From contig NZ_CP070950.1 in assembly GCF_017084525.1 (NCBI RefSeq), forward strand, positions 558,001-622,000: a stretch of DNA of 64,000 bases, in the 5' to 3' direction. The notes under the pieces were generated by a model. The model did no database searches. It was given only the letters and a program-made list of their open reading frames with translations, and had not been told where the DNA came from. This document shows, piece by piece, positions 8,890 to 17,722 of this stretch; within the stretch, counting starts at the first letter, position 1, and every line of letters starts with the position of its first letter. The translations under genes were made by a program, and so were the position numbers. This DNA comes from Conexibacter sp. SYSU D00693. Its GTDB lineage: Bacteria; Actinomycetota; Thermoleophilia; Solirubrobacterales; Solirubrobacteraceae.

Positions 8890-9529
8890 AGAACGTGCGG
8901 ATCGGCGTGTGGTGCAGCCACTGGATGCGCCGGTCCCACTTGGGGTCGTAGGCGGGCCGGGCGCGCAGCTGACGCTCGATCCCGACGACCTCGAAGCCCG
9001 CGCCCTCGACCAGCGACCACGCGTCGCGCGCGGTGAACCACCGCAGGTGCGTGCGGTCGAAGATGCCCTCCGCCCGGCGCGGGAACGTCCCGTGGCGGCC
9101 GAGCTGCCAGAACGTCTCCCAGTAGCGGATGTTCGGCAGCGAGACGACGAGCGTGCCCCCGGGGTCGACCAGCGCGCCGAAGCGCTCGAGCGCTGCCCAC
9201 GGGTCGACGAGATGCTCGAGCACGTCGGCGCACAGCAGGCAGTCGAAGCGCCCGAGGCGCTCCTCGAGGTCCTCCGACGCGGCGAGCTCCTCGACGTTGG
9301 CCACGATGACCTCGTCGAGGCGCGAGCGGGCGTCCTCGCCGTAGTCGGGGTCGATCTCGACGCCGAGGACGTACGCGCCCTGCCGGGCCTTGAGCGCCGC
9401 GCCGAGCGCGCCCGACGAGCACCCGAGGTCCAGGATGCGCCGTGCCGACGCCGGCACGAGCGCCTGGACCTCCGTGCGCGGGTTCTCGTAGGCGTGCGCG
9501 CGGGCGGCACGCTGCCCGGCGCCGGCCAT
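8849..9529 (-). CDS. Class I SAM-dependent methyltransferase
   Basis: 226 residues with motif I ILDLGCSSGALGAALK, an acidic motif II GVEIDPDYGEDA, and DCLLCADVLEHLVDP (motif IV/post-II). PGGTLVVSLPN follows as motif VI. This is the UbiG/Methyltransf_11-23 type common in glycan clusters, where it usually O-methylates sugars or caps chains. The ATG shares one base with the stop of the upstream CmoB-like gene (TGATG), so the two are coupled. Substrate is not determinable from sequence. Confidence 0.85.
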   Translation of the reverse strand: MAGAGQRAARAHAYENPRTEVQALVPASARRILDLGCSSGALGAALKARQGAYVLGVEIDPDYGEDARSRLDEVIVANVEELAASEDLEERLGRFDCLLCADVLEHLVDPWAALERFGALVDPGGTLVVSLPNIRYWETFWQLGRHGTFPRRAEGIFDRTHLRWFTARDAWSLVEGAGFEVVGIERQLRARPAYDPKWDRRIQWLHHTPIRTFFTFQHLLVGRRRG

Positions 9530-10242
9530 CAGCTCTTGTGGCCGTGCAGGACGACGTGCGGGACGTCGTAGCCCTCGTTGGACTTCATCGTGAAGCGGCC
9601 GTGCTCGTCGACGCGGTCGTAGCCCGCGGTCCAGATCATCCGCTTCCACGCACGCCGGTTGGGCAGCCAGAAGACGACGGCCGCCTCGCGGTCGGCGTGG
9701 TAGCGCGAGGCCGCGAAGGGCAGCAGGTTCATGAGCCCGCCGGCGGGCTCCTCGGCGGAGATCAGCATCCCGCCGCTCTTCGTCAGCCCGCCCATGCGCT
9801 CGTAGGCCAGCAGCTGGTCGCGCAGGTGGATGAGCACCGAGCCGCAGAAGACCAGGTCGAACTGGCCGAGCTCCTCCGGCGTGGCGTGGTAGATCGAGCG
9901 CACGACGCGCTCGGCCTTCGAGCCGAGGATCTCCTTGGCGATCGCGAAGCCGCGCCCGCGAGCGTGCTCAGGGAACGTCGTGGGGCGCCGGCGCGGCGGC
10001 CAGTCGAGCTCGCGCTCGTCGTCGAGGTCGAGGGCGATGACCTCGGCCCCGCGGCGCTCGAGCTCGAACGCCCAGAACCCGTCCCACGTGCCGATCTCGA
10101 GCACGCGCTTGCCCGAGAGGTCCTCGGGGATGCCGTACTCCTTGACGTAGGGACGGAGGTCGAAGGTCCCCGACGTGGTGAAGCCGTCGAGTTCCAGCGT
10201 GTGGTACCAGGTGATCTGCCTGGCCTCAGCGCGCGCATCCAT
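9529..10242 (-). CDS. CmoB-like (DUF1698-type) SAM methyltransferase, paralog 1
   Basis: 237 residues. The N-terminal signature is ITWYHTLELDGFTTSGTFDL, then KRVLEIGTWDGFWAFELERR (motif I), ALDLDDERELDWPP, GFAIAKEILGSKAERV and FDLVFCGSVLIHLRD. The WYHTxEL...G.FD.R and GTxDGFWAFE signatures are those of the family that contains tRNA CmoB. The long N-terminal domain of true CmoB is absent, and the context is a glycan locus, so a sugar or small-molecule substrate is more likely than tRNA. It is one of four paralogs in this window (also at 23105, 42846 and 58116). Confidence 0.8.
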   Translation of the reverse strand: MDARAEARQITWYHTLELDGFTTSGTFDLRPYVKEYGIPEDLSGKRVLEIGTWDGFWAFELERRGAEVIALDLDDERELDWPPRRRPTTFPEHARGRGFAIAKEILGSKAERVVRSIYHATPEELGQFDLVFCGSVLIHLRDQLLAYERMGGLTKSGGMLISAEEPAGGLMNLLPFAASRYHADREAAVVFWLPNRRAWKRMIWTAGYDRVDEHGRFTMKSNEGYDVPHVVLHGHKS

Positions 10243-10251
10243 GGGCGCGGC

Positions 10252-10257
10252 ACAGTA
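10252..10257 (-). promoter_or_regulatory. -10 element TACTGT for the two-methyltransferase operon
   Basis: TACTGT on the minus strand, 9 bp before the ATG at 10242. It precedes the CmoB-like paralog and its coupled partner at 8849. Confidence 0.5.
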
Positions 10258-10353
10258 GCGGTGCGCCCGGCCGCCGCGCGCCACCGCCGCGTCGCACCCT
10301 GCTCCGGTGCGTCTTGACGGCGCAGTCGTCCCGGCGCCATCGTCCTTGCCTGC

Positions 10354-11259
10354 ATGGAGCGCTCGCCCACCCACCACCCGGCCCGACCCGCGGGCCTCGC
10401 CCGCGTCGCCCAGGCGCTGGCCGTCGACGCCGCGACGCGGGAGGTCGTGAGCGGGCTGCAGGCGGCCGGGCTGCCCTGCGTCGTCCTCAAAGGCCCGTCG
10501 GTCGCGGCCTGGCTCTACGCCGAGGGCGAGCGCGGCTACGTCGACTCCGACGTGCTCGTCCCGCGCTGGCACGCCGAGGCCGCGGCGGGCGTCCTGCGCG
10601 GCCTGGGCTTCGAGGCGGCGCAGGACGCCGAGGGCCGCCGGTCGGAGGTCTCCCGGCCCTGGCGCCGGCGCGCGGACGACCGCAGCGTCGACCTCCACGT
10701 CTCGGTCCACGGCGCGACGGAGGCGCCTGAGCGCGTGTGGGACCTCCTGGCCGAGCGCGTGCGGCCGCTCGACCTCGGACCGGCGCAGGTGCCGGTGCTC
10801 GACGTCCCGGCCCGCGCGCTGCTCGTGGCGCTGCACGCCCAGCAACACGCCGACCGGCCGGGCGGCAAGCCGTTCGAGGACCTGCGCCGGGCGCTCGCCC
10901 AGACCGACGACGCGACGTGGGACGCGGCGGCGACGCTCGCCCTGGCGCTGGGGGCCGAGCGGTCCTTCGTCGAGGGGTTGCGGCTCCTGCCGGCCGGGGA
11001 GGCGGTGCTGGCCCGCATGGCGCTGGGCCGGGCGATGTCCGGCCGCGCGGCGCCGCTGCGGGTCGCCCTCCTGCGCGTGCGTAGCGCCCGCGGCGGGCGC
11101 CAGGCGCGGGCCGCCGTGCGCCTGCTCGTCCCCGCCCCCACGACGATGCGCTGGCGCTCGCCCGTCGCCCGTCGCGGGCGCGGCGGCCTGGCCGCGGCCT
11201 ACGGGCTGCGGCTGGCGGGCGCGGCGCGGTCCGTCGCGCGCCGGCGCGAGCGTCCGTAG
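10354..11259 (+). CDS. Nucleotidyltransferase-fold family protein (NTP_transf_5-like)
   Basis: 301 residues. The N-terminal half carries LPCVVLKGPSVAAWLY followed by RGYVDSDVLVP, the pattern of the uncharacterised nucleotidyltransferase family (PF14907-like): a Lys-Gly strand turn, then a D-x-D metal pair. VDLHVS is a third acidic strand. The rest is helical and Arg-rich at the C-terminus. Members occur in polysaccharide and peptide-natural-product clusters, but the nucleotide transferred and the acceptor are not known to me. A possible TTGACG at 10314 and CATCGT at 10338 precede the ATG. The role is unassigned; AMP or NMP transfer to a sugar is only a guess. Confidence 0.6.
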   Translation: MERSPTHHPARPAGLARVAQALAVDAATREVVSGLQAAGLPCVVLKGPSVAAWLYAEGERGYVDSDVLVPRWHAEAAAGVLRGLGFEAAQDAEGRRSEVSRPWRRRADDRSVDLHVSVHGATEAPERVWDLLAERVRPLDLGPAQVPVLDVPARALLVALHAQQHADRPGGKPFEDLRRALAQTDDATWDAAATLALALGAERSFVEGLRLLPAGEAVLARMALGRAMSGRAAPLRVALLRVRSARGGRQARAAVRLLVPAPTTMRWRSPVARRGRGGLAAAYGLRLAGAARSVARRRERP

Positions 11260-11262
11260 GCT
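11257..11262 (+). promoter_or_regulatory. -10 element TAGGCT for the methyltransferase at 11270
   Basis: TAGGCT, 7 bp before the GTG at 11270. Its TAG doubles as the stop codon of the preceding nucleotidyltransferase-fold gene. Confidence 0.5.
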
Positions 11263-11269
11263 CCCCGCC

Positions 11270-12007
11270 GTGCTGGCCCGCAACCGAGACCGCCTGCTGC
11301 GCGAGCTGCCCGACGACGCCGTGGTGCTGGACGTCGGCGGCTGGGCCGAGCCCTTCGGCCGCGCCGACTGGGTGCTCGACCTCATGCCCTACGAGACCCG
11401 CGGGCTGTACGGCGTCGCGGTCGACCCCTCGACGGAGCGCTTCACCGCCGACACGTGGGTGCAGCGCGACATCTGCGACCACGAGCCGTGGCCGTTCGAG
11501 GACGACCAGTTCGACATGGTCCTCTGCGCGCAGACCCTCGAGGACGTCCGCGACCCCATCTGGGTCTGCCACGAGCTCAACCGCGTCGCGAAGGCCGGCT
11601 ACGTCGAGGTCCCGACCCGCCTGGCCGAGCAGAGCGCCGGCATGGAGGGCTTCTGGTCGGGCTGGTCGCACCACCACTGGATCTGCGACTTCACCGACGA
11701 GGGCGGGATCGACTTCACCTTCAAGCACCACGTGGTGCACAAGCCCGAGCTGCACCTCCCGGGGCGCTTCGGCGCCACGCTGACCGACGAGCGCCGCGTC
11801 CAGGGCTTCTTCTGGGAGGGCGAGTTCCCCTACCGCGAGCGCATCCTGTTCGACCCGGCGGCCCTCGAGGCTGAGCTGCGTGCGACCGTCGAGGCGCACC
11901 TCCACGAGGTGCCGCCGGAGCCCGCCGCGGCGCCCCCGGCGTCCGTGCCGCGACGCGCCGCGCGCAAGCTCAAGCGTGCGGTCGTGAGCGTGCGCGCCAG
12001 CCGCTAG
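11270..12007 (+). CDS. Class I SAM-dependent methyltransferase-like protein
   Basis: 245 residues. VVLDVGGWAEPFGRADWVLD is a degenerate motif I. DQFDMVLCAQTLEDVRDP follows, the post-II helix seen in Methyltransf_11-type enzymes, then GYVEVPTR. A distinctive central segment is rich in His and Trp (WSGWSHHHWICDF). The C-terminus is basic and Pro/Ala rich. The GTG start lies 10 bp after the previous stop with its own -10-like hexamer. It sits between a nucleotidyltransferase-fold protein and an acyltransferase, so a role in glycan decoration fits. Substrate is unknown. Confidence 0.7.
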   Translation: MLARNRDRLLRELPDDAVVLDVGGWAEPFGRADWVLDLMPYETRGLYGVAVDPSTERFTADTWVQRDICDHEPWPFEDDQFDMVLCAQTLEDVRDPIWVCHELNRVAKAGYVEVPTRLAEQSAGMEGFWSGWSHHHWICDFTDEGGIDFTFKHHVVHKPELHLPGRFGATLTDERRVQGFFWEGEFPYRERILFDPAALEAELRATVEAHLHEVPPEPAAAPPASVPRRAARKLKRAVVSVRASR

Positions 12008-12010
12008 CAT
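12005..12010 (+). promoter_or_regulatory. -10 element TAGCAT with leader and strong ribosome site (acyltransferase)
   Basis: TAGCAT at the end of the previous gene would start RNA near 12017. GAGGGGGG sits just before the ATG at 12056. This gene therefore has a Shine-Dalgarno site, unlike the leaderless genes. Confidence 0.4.
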
Positions 12011-12055
12011 CACGCGCCGCCGCCACTGGGGGACGGCAGGAGCGAGGGGGGACGC

Positions 12056-13312
12056 ATGGAGGTCCATCAGGAGGTCGCGACCGTCAGGTCGCAGCGGCTG
12101 CGCGGGGTCGAGGGCCTGCGCGCGCTGGCCGCGACCGCGGTGCTCGTGCACCACGTCGGCGCGTTCGTGTCGGCGCCCGACGGCCAGCACACGCCGATGC
12201 ACCCCGGGCTGTGGGCCGGCGTCGTCGACCTCCGCGCCGGGCTGACGCTCTTCTTCGTCCTCTCGGGCTTCCTGCTGTACCGGCCGATCGCCTCGGCGCT
12301 GCTGCGCGGGCGCCCGCTGCCCTCCGCGCGCCGCTACCTGCGCCACCGCGCGCTGCGCATCCTCCCGGCCTACTGGGTGATCCTCCTGGTCACCGCGTTC
12401 GTGCTGCAGCAGGTCATCACCCGCGGCGAGGGCGGCGTGGGCATGCCGAAGGACGCGTGGGAGCTCATCGCCAACCTCCTGCTCCTGCAGCCCTACGACC
12501 CGGACACCGTCTTCACCGGGATCGGGCCGGCGTGGTCGCTGTCGGTCGAGGTCGCCTTCTACGTGCTGCTGCCGATCCTCGGCGTGCTCGGCGCGCTGGT
12601 GGTCCGCCGGGGTGGCGCGAGCGCGTCGCGCCGCGCGACCGCCGCGCTCGTGACCCCCGCCGTGCTGCTGCTCGTCGGCCTGGTGGGCAAGGCCTTCTGG
12701 CACTTCGCGTCCGACGACCTCGGCCGCTGGGAGTACTCGATCGGCCAGACCCTGCCGATCAACGCCGACCTCTTCGGCTACGGCGCGCTGGCGGCCTTCG
12801 TCTGGGTCGCCGCGGTCGACGGCCTGCTGCGGATCCCGGACGCGGTGCGCCGGGCGCTGCTGCCCGCGGCCGTCGTCCTGGCCGGCGCGACGTTCCTCGT
12901 GGCCGGCTACGGCGGCGTCCTGCAGAACGAGCCCGGCGACACCGTGCTGGGCATGGCGAGCGCGCTGCTGGTGCTCGGGGTCACGCTGCCGGGGCGCTCG
13001 TGGTTGGGGGACCTGCTGCAGACGCGCCCATTCGAGGCGGTCGGCCTCGCCTCCTACAGCATCTACCTCTGGCACACGCCGGTGATCTTCCTGTTCGTCG
13101 ACTGGGGGCTGGACGCGCCCGACAAGCCGGCGCTCGTCGTCGCCTTCCTGGCGGTGGCGGCCGCGACGGGCGTCCTCTCGGCCATCACGTACCTGCTCGT
13201 CGAGCGGCCGTTCCTGCGGATGAAGTCGCGCGACCGGCCTCAGGCCCCGGCGATCGCGCCGGCGGAGGGCACCCCGCCCGTGGCCGCCGCGGAGCCCGTC
13301 AGCCGCGCGTAG
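12056..13312 (+). CDS. Acyltransferase 3 family (OafA/YrhL-like)
   Basis: 418 residues, about ten membrane helices. It begins with RGVEGLRALAATAVLVHHVG, the conserved R-x10-H entry of AT3 proteins. FFVLSGFLLYRPI and LRHRALRILPAYWVIL follow, then SLSVEVAFYVLLP. Near the C-terminus is SYSIYLWHTPVI. AT3 proteins carry acyl groups, usually acetyl, across the membrane onto sugars of surface polysaccharides. It has the clearest ribosome binding site of the region. The last 73 bp overlap the convergent GT4. It is paralogous to 17723 and 43688. Confidence 0.9.
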   Translation: MEVHQEVATVRSQRLRGVEGLRALAATAVLVHHVGAFVSAPDGQHTPMHPGLWAGVVDLRAGLTLFFVLSGFLLYRPIASALLRGRPLPSARRYLRHRALRILPAYWVILLVTAFVLQQVITRGEGGVGMPKDAWELIANLLLLQPYDPDTVFTGIGPAWSLSVEVAFYVLLPILGVLGALVVRRGGASASRRATAALVTPAVLLLVGLVGKAFWHFASDDLGRWEYSIGQTLPINADLFGYGALAAFVWVAAVDGLLRIPDAVRRALLPAAVVLAGATFLVAGYGGVLQNEPGDTVLGMASALLVLGVTLPGRSWLGDLLQTRPFEAVGLASYSIYLWHTPVIFLFVDWGLDAPDKPALVVAFLAVAAATGVLSAITYLLVERPFLRMKSRDRPQAPAIAPAEGTPPVAAAEPVSRA

Positions 13313-14385
13313 ACCTCGTGCCAGCGGCGCACCATGCGCCGCGCCGCGTAGGCCGTGCGCCGCGCGCGCTGGGCCTCCAGCAGCCGCAGGCGCTCGCCGG
13401 GGTCCGTGGCGAGGCGGCGCAGGAGCGCGACCGCCTCGTCCTCGGTCGCGCACACGCCCGTCGGGCCGAGCACCTCGCGGTTGGGCGGGATGTCGGAGGC
13501 GACGACCGGGACGTCGAGGGCCATCGCCTCCAGCACGGAGATCGGCGTCGTGTCCCACGCCGTCCAGTGCAGGTAGGCCGCGGCGCGGCCGACGCGGTCC
13601 AGGACCTCCTCGCGCGGCAGCCAGCCCGTGCGCTCGATGCCCGCGGCGGCCAGCGCCTGCGCGCCTGCGACGCCGCGCGAGCCGCCACCGCCGCCGAGCC
13701 AGGCGACGTCTGCGACCTCGCGCACGCGCGCGAGGATCCGTGCGGCCGGCTCGACGCCTCGCTGGGGGACCGTCCGGCCCGTGGCGACGACCTCGGCGCG
13801 GCCCTCGGGCTGCTCGTGCGACCGCGTGCGCAGCGCCTCGGGGTCGAGCTCGCGGATGCCGTTGTGGATCGACTCGACGGCCCGCGCGCCGCGCTTGCGC
13901 GCGAGGTCGGCCTCGACGTCGGACTGGCTTCCGACGAGCGTCACACCGCGACAGACGAAGGTCTCCAGCGCGCGGTAGGCGGCGCGGCGCGCCGCGCCGC
14001 CCTCGGGCAGCACCGACGCGAACGCGTGCGGGGAGAAGACGGTGGGGATGGCCCGCGGGACGACGAGCACGCCGAGCACGCCGCTGAAGGACGAGTGGAG
14101 GTGCACGACGTCGGGCCTCCAGGCGCCGACCAGCCTGCGCAGCTCGCGCGCCGCAGCCGCCTGCTGGCGCGGCCCGCGCGAGGTCCAGGGCATCGGATGG
14201 AGGCCGACGCGGGCGTCGAGGCCCGCGCGCGGGTCGGCGGGCGTCTCGGGCCGGACGCCGTAGGCGATGAGCGCCTCGTGGCCCGTGGCGACGTCGCCCT
14301 CGGTGAGCTCCACGACCATCCGCAGCAGGCCGCCGCCGTAGGCCTCGACGACGTGCAGGATGCGCAGCGGCCGGGCCCCGTCCAC
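13240..14385 (-). CDS. Glycosyltransferase family 4
   Basis: 381 residues. RPLRILHVVEAYGGGLLRMV holds the glycine loop; VVHLHSSFSGVLG follows in the acceptor domain. A substituted donor-domain entry (EVVATGRTVPQRG) precedes WDTTPISVLEAMALDVPVVA, the E-containing donor motif. GTG 14385 is preferred because TAGGGT ends 7 bp upstream. GTG 14394 overlaps that hexamer, and an ATG exists at 14430. It is divergent from phosphomannomutase and converges with an acyltransferase with an unusually long 73-bp overlap. Sugar specificity is unknown. Confidence 0.87.
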   Translation of the reverse strand: MDGARPLRILHVVEAYGGGLLRMVVELTEGDVATGHEALIAYGVRPETPADPRAGLDARVGLHPMPWTSRGPRQQAAAARELRRLVGAWRPDVVHLHSSFSGVLGVLVVPRAIPTVFSPHAFASVLPEGGAARRAAYRALETFVCRGVTLVGSQSDVEADLARKRGARAVESIHNGIRELDPEALRTRSHEQPEGRAEVVATGRTVPQRGVEPAARILARVREVADVAWLGGGGGSRGVAGAQALAAAGIERTGWLPREEVLDRVGRAAAYLHWTAWDTTPISVLEAMALDVPVVASDIPPNREVLGPTGVCATEDEAVALLRRLATDPGERLRLLEAQRARRTAYAARRMVRRWHEVYARLTGSAAATGGVPSAGAIAGA

Positions 14386-14392
14386 GGGCGGC

Positions 14393-14398
14393 ACCCTA
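14393..14398 (-). promoter_or_regulatory. -10 element TAGGGT for the GT4 at 13240
   Basis: TAGGGT on the minus strand, 7 bp before the GTG at 14385. It helps decide that start. Confidence 0.5.
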
Positions 14399-14436
14399 GC
14401 GGCGCGGCCGCGCTCCACCCGCCGCACCACCGCCCG

Positions 14437-14442
14437 TAGGAT
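14437..14442 (+). promoter_or_regulatory. -10 element TAGGAT for phosphomannomutase
   Basis: TAGGAT, 8 bp before the ATG at 14451, in a 65-bp divergent gap shared with the GT4 on the other strand. Confidence 0.5.
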
Positions 14443-14450
14443 CCGGCGCC

Positions 14451-15830
14451 ATGCCGGCCCCTCCGGAGATCTTCAAGGCCTATGACGTCCGCGGTCTGCA
14501 CACCGAGCAGATCGACGGCGACGTCGCCCACGCGATCGGCCGCGGCTTCGCCCGCGTCATCGCCGACCTCGCGGGCAAGCCCACGAGCGAGCTGCGGCTG
14601 GGCCTGGGGCGCGACATGCGCCTCGAGGCCCCCGACTTCGCCCGCCGCTACCGCGAGGGGATGGTGGCCGAGGGCGCCCACGTCCTGGACGCCGGGCAGG
14701 TCGGGACCGAGATGCTCTACTTCCTCGTCGGCTCGCGCGAGCTCGACGGTGGGCTCATGTGCACCGCCTCGCACAACCCGAAGGCCTACACGGGCGCGAA
14801 GCTCGTCAAGCAGGGGGCCATCGCGCTCAGCGGCGACGCCGGCATCGGCGAGCTGCGCGACCTCGTGGTCGGCGACCAGCTCGGCGACGCGCCCGGCGGC
14901 GGCAGCAGCGAGGAGGTGGACCTCTTCGCGGAGTTCCAGGAGGCGGCGCTGCGGTTCATCGAGCCGTCGAACGTCAAGCCGCTGAAGGTCGTCGTCGACG
15001 GCGGCAACGGCATGGCCGGCCCGATGGTCGGCCCGATCCTCGACCGCCTCGGGCTCGACCTCGTCGAGACCTACTGGACGCCCGACGGGACGTTCCCCGA
15101 CCACGAGCCCAACCCGCTGCTGCCCGAGAACCGCGAGTTCATCATGCGCAAGGTCGTCGAGACGGGCGCGGACCTCGGCATCGCGTGGGACGGCGACGCC
15201 GATCGCTGCTTCTTCATCGACGACACCGGCCGCTTCGTCGACGGCGACTTCCTCACCGCGATCCTGGCCGAGCACCTCCTGGCCAAGAAGCCCGGCTCGG
15301 ACGTCCTCTACGACGCGCGCGCGTCGCGCGCGGTCGCCGACACCGTCAGCGCGGCCGGCGGCACGGCGCACGTCAACCGCGTCGGCCACGCGTTCTTCAA
15401 GACCCGCATGCGCGACGAAGGCGCCATCTTCGGCGGCGAGGTCTCGGGCCACTACTACTTCCACGACTTCTACAACGCGGACTCCGGCACGATCCCCGCG
15501 CTGCTCGTGCTCGAGAAGCTCTCCGTCGAGGGCAAGCGGATGAGCGAGCTGCTCGAGCCCTACCGCTCGAGGTACTTCATCAGCGGGGAGATCAACTCCG
15601 AGGTCGCCGACGGCCCGGCGAAGATGGCCGAGCTCGAGCAGGAGTACGGCTCCCGCCCCGGCGCCACGGTCACGAAGGTCGACGGCGTCTCCGTCGACTT
15701 CGACGACTGGCACTTCAACGTGCGCCCGTCCAACACCGAGCCGCTGCTGCGCCTCACGCTGGAGTCGCTCGTCTCCGAGCAGGACATGGAGGCCAGGCGC
15801 GACGAGGTGCTGGGCGTGATCCGCGCCTAG
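14451..15830 (+). CDS. Phosphomannomutase/phosphoglucomutase
   Basis: 459 residues, the usual length of the alpha-D-phosphohexomutase family. Domain 1 begins EIFKAYDVRGLHTEQID. The phosphoserine loop is CTASHNPKAYTGAK, around residues 103-115. The Mg-binding loop is WDGDADRCFFIDD, the sugar loop GGEVSGHYYF, and the C-terminal phosphate-binding loop RPSNTEPLLR. All four active-site loops are intact. It interconverts mannose-6-P/mannose-1-P or glucose-6-P/glucose-1-P in the cytosol and so feeds the NDP-sugar pool, including CTP:glucose-1-P for the gene at 18941. The next gene starts 3 bp after the stop. Confidence 0.95.
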   Translation: MPAPPEIFKAYDVRGLHTEQIDGDVAHAIGRGFARVIADLAGKPTSELRLGLGRDMRLEAPDFARRYREGMVAEGAHVLDAGQVGTEMLYFLVGSRELDGGLMCTASHNPKAYTGAKLVKQGAIALSGDAGIGELRDLVVGDQLGDAPGGGSSEEVDLFAEFQEAALRFIEPSNVKPLKVVVDGGNGMAGPMVGPILDRLGLDLVETYWTPDGTFPDHEPNPLLPENREFIMRKVVETGADLGIAWDGDADRCFFIDDTGRFVDGDFLTAILAEHLLAKKPGSDVLYDARASRAVADTVSAAGGTAHVNRVGHAFFKTRMRDEGAIFGGEVSGHYYFHDFYNADSGTIPALLVLEKLSVEGKRMSELLEPYRSRYFISGEINSEVADGPAKMAELEQEYGSRPGATVTKVDGVSVDFDDWHFNVRPSNTEPLLRLTLESLVSEQDMEARRDEVLGVIRA

Positions 15831-15833
15831 GCC

Positions 15834-16712
15834 GTGAACCGCTACGCGCTCCAGACCACGCTGCGCCGCCGGCTGCCCGCCCCCGTGAAGGCGGGGGCCA
15901 AGCAGGTGCTGGCGGCGTTGGACCCGCTGGCCGGGGTGGCCTACCGCCGCCGCTCGGGTGACGACCGGCCGCTTCCGGGCCGGACGCTGCGGGCGCGGGT
16001 CGGGGCGCTGGGACGCGAGGCCTACGTCGCCGGCGGTCGCGCGGTCGCGGGGGAGCTCGACGCCGCCCTGCAGGCCACGGGGCGACGCCTGGCGGACTTC
16101 GAAGCCGTCCTGGACTTCGGCTGCGGGCCGGGCCGCGTGGTCGACGGCGTCGCACCGCTGCTCGCGCCGGGCGCCGTGCTGGTGGGGACGGACGTCGACC
16201 GCGAGTCCATCGCCTGGGCCAGCCGCAACCGCCCGGGCCTGCGCTTCGAGGCCAACGGCTTCGCGCCGCCGCTGGCCTTCGGCGACGCAGAGTTCGACCT
16301 CGTCTACGCCATCTCGGTCTTCACGCACCTGACCGAGGCCCAGGGCGACGCCTGGCTGACGGAGCTCCTGCGGGTCCTGCGGCCCGGTGGGACCGCGATC
16401 CTCACCGTGCTCGGCACCCAGGCCTACTGGGAGGTGCGCGCCGGCCACTTCATCGGGGTGACCGACGCGATGGTCGAGGCCGCCCAGGGCCACGGCCCGG
16501 ACCTCGAGGAGGAGGGGCTCGTGTTCCTGCCCTACGCGCGATCGGGCCTGCAGGCCAAGGGCTCGCCGGACATGGACGACGTCTACGGCCTGACCTTCCA
16601 CGGCGAGACCTACCTCCAGGAGCGCTGGGGCCGGCAGGCAGAGGTCGTTGCGCGGCTGTCGCGCTCCATCAACCACGTGCAGGACGCCGTCGTGCTGCGC
16701 AAGCCGGCGTGA
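15834..16712 (+). CDS. Class I SAM-dependent methyltransferase
   Basis: 292 residues. An Arg-rich N-terminal 60 residues precede VLDFGCGPGRVVDGVAPLL (motif I), GTDVDRESIAWA (motif II), FDLVYAISVFTHLTEAQ and LLRVLRPGGTAILTV. This is the Methyltransf_25 type common in glycan operons. The start is GTG, 3 bp after phosphomannomutase. The stop overlaps the GTG of the MBL-fold gene by 4 bp (GTGA). It is likely co-transcribed with both. Substrate is unknown. Confidence 0.85.
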   Translation: MNRYALQTTLRRRLPAPVKAGAKQVLAALDPLAGVAYRRRSGDDRPLPGRTLRARVGALGREAYVAGGRAVAGELDAALQATGRRLADFEAVLDFGCGPGRVVDGVAPLLAPGAVLVGTDVDRESIAWASRNRPGLRFEANGFAPPLAFGDAEFDLVYAISVFTHLTEAQGDAWLTELLRVLRPGGTAILTVLGTQAYWEVRAGHFIGVTDAMVEAAQGHGPDLEEEGLVFLPYARSGLQAKGSPDMDDVYGLTFHGETYLQERWGRQAEVVARLSRSINHVQDAVVLRKPA

Positions 16713-17674
16713 TCCGCAGCCTCGCCATCCCGACGCCGTTCGCGGTCGGGCGCGTCAACTGCCTGCTGGTCGAGGACGACCCGCTGACGCTCGTGGACTG
16801 CGGACCGAACTCGGCGACAGCGCTCGTCGAGCTCGAGCGCTGCCTGGCCGAGCACGGCCGGCGCGTCGAGGACCTCGAGCGCATCGTCCTGACCCACCAG
16901 CACATCGACCACATCGGTCTCGCGTCGATCCTCGCCGAGCGCTCCGGGGCGGAGGTGTGCGCGCTGGACCTCCTCGCTCCGTGGCTGGCGTCCTACAGCG
17001 CCTCCATGGAGGCCGACGACGCGTTCGCCGAGCGGATCATGCGCCGCCACGGCGTGCCCAGCGAGGTCGGCCTCGCGCTGCGTGCGGTGAGCGCCCAGTT
17101 CCGTGCGTGGGGCGCGTCGGTCGAGGTGACGCGCACGCTGGTCGACGGCGATGCGCTGGCGTTCGCCGACCGCACGTGGACGGTGCACCACCGCCCGGGC
17201 CACTCGCCGTCGGACACTGTCTTCCACGACGTGGAGCGCCGCGAGCTCATCGGCGGCGACCACCTCATCGGGCACATCTCCTCGAACCCGCTGGTCTCCC
17301 GGCCGCTGGACGGTCCCGAGGAGCCGCGCCCGCACGCGCTGCTGACGTACCTGGACTCGATGCGCGCGACCCGCGAGATGGACCTCGAGGTCGTCCTCCC
17401 GGGCCACGGGGAGCCGGTGACCGACCACCGCGCCCTGATCGACCAGCGCTTCGCCGCACACGAGAAGCGCGCGGCGAAGATCCTGACCGTGCTGGAGGCC
17501 GGGCCTCGGTCGGTCCACGAGATCGCCCAGGCGCTCTGGGGCAACGTCGCCGTGACGCAGGCCTACCTCACCGTCTCCGAGGTCCTGGGGCACCTCGACC
17601 TCCTCGTCGGACGCGGGCAGGTCGAGGAGCGCGTCGAGGACGAGCTGGCTCGCTGGGCGGCGGTCGCGCGCTAG
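16709..17674 (+). CDS. MBL-fold metallo-hydrolase (LACTB2/glyoxalase II-like)
   Basis: 321 residues. VNCLLVEDDPLTLVDCGPNS leads to THQHIDHIG, the HxHxDH metal motif. PGHSPSDTVF supplies the next His and IGGDHLIGH the bridging Asp. LPGHGEPV supplies the last His. After about residue 240 there is a helical domain that looks like a winged helix (SVHEIAQALWGN), as in the LACTB2/RNase-type subfamily. The enzyme binds two Zn and likely hydrolyses a thioester, ester or phosphodiester. It overlaps the upstream methyltransferase by 4 bp. Why it sits in a polysaccharide locus is not clear. Confidence 0.85.
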   Translation: MIRSLAIPTPFAVGRVNCLLVEDDPLTLVDCGPNSATALVELERCLAEHGRRVEDLERIVLTHQHIDHIGLASILAERSGAEVCALDLLAPWLASYSASMEADDAFAERIMRRHGVPSEVGLALRAVSAQFRAWGASVEVTRTLVDGDALAFADRTWTVHHRPGHSPSDTVFHDVERRELIGGDHLIGHISSNPLVSRPLDGPEEPRPHALLTYLDSMRATREMDLEVVLPGHGEPVTDHRALIDQRFAAHEKRAAKILTVLEAGPRSVHEIAQALWGNVAVTQAYLTVSEVLGHLDLLVGRGQVEERVEDELARWAAVAR

Positions 17675-17722
17675 CCTGCGCGCGCCCGGGTGTGGGACCC
17701 GCGGCGCGACGAGGGGGCCGCT

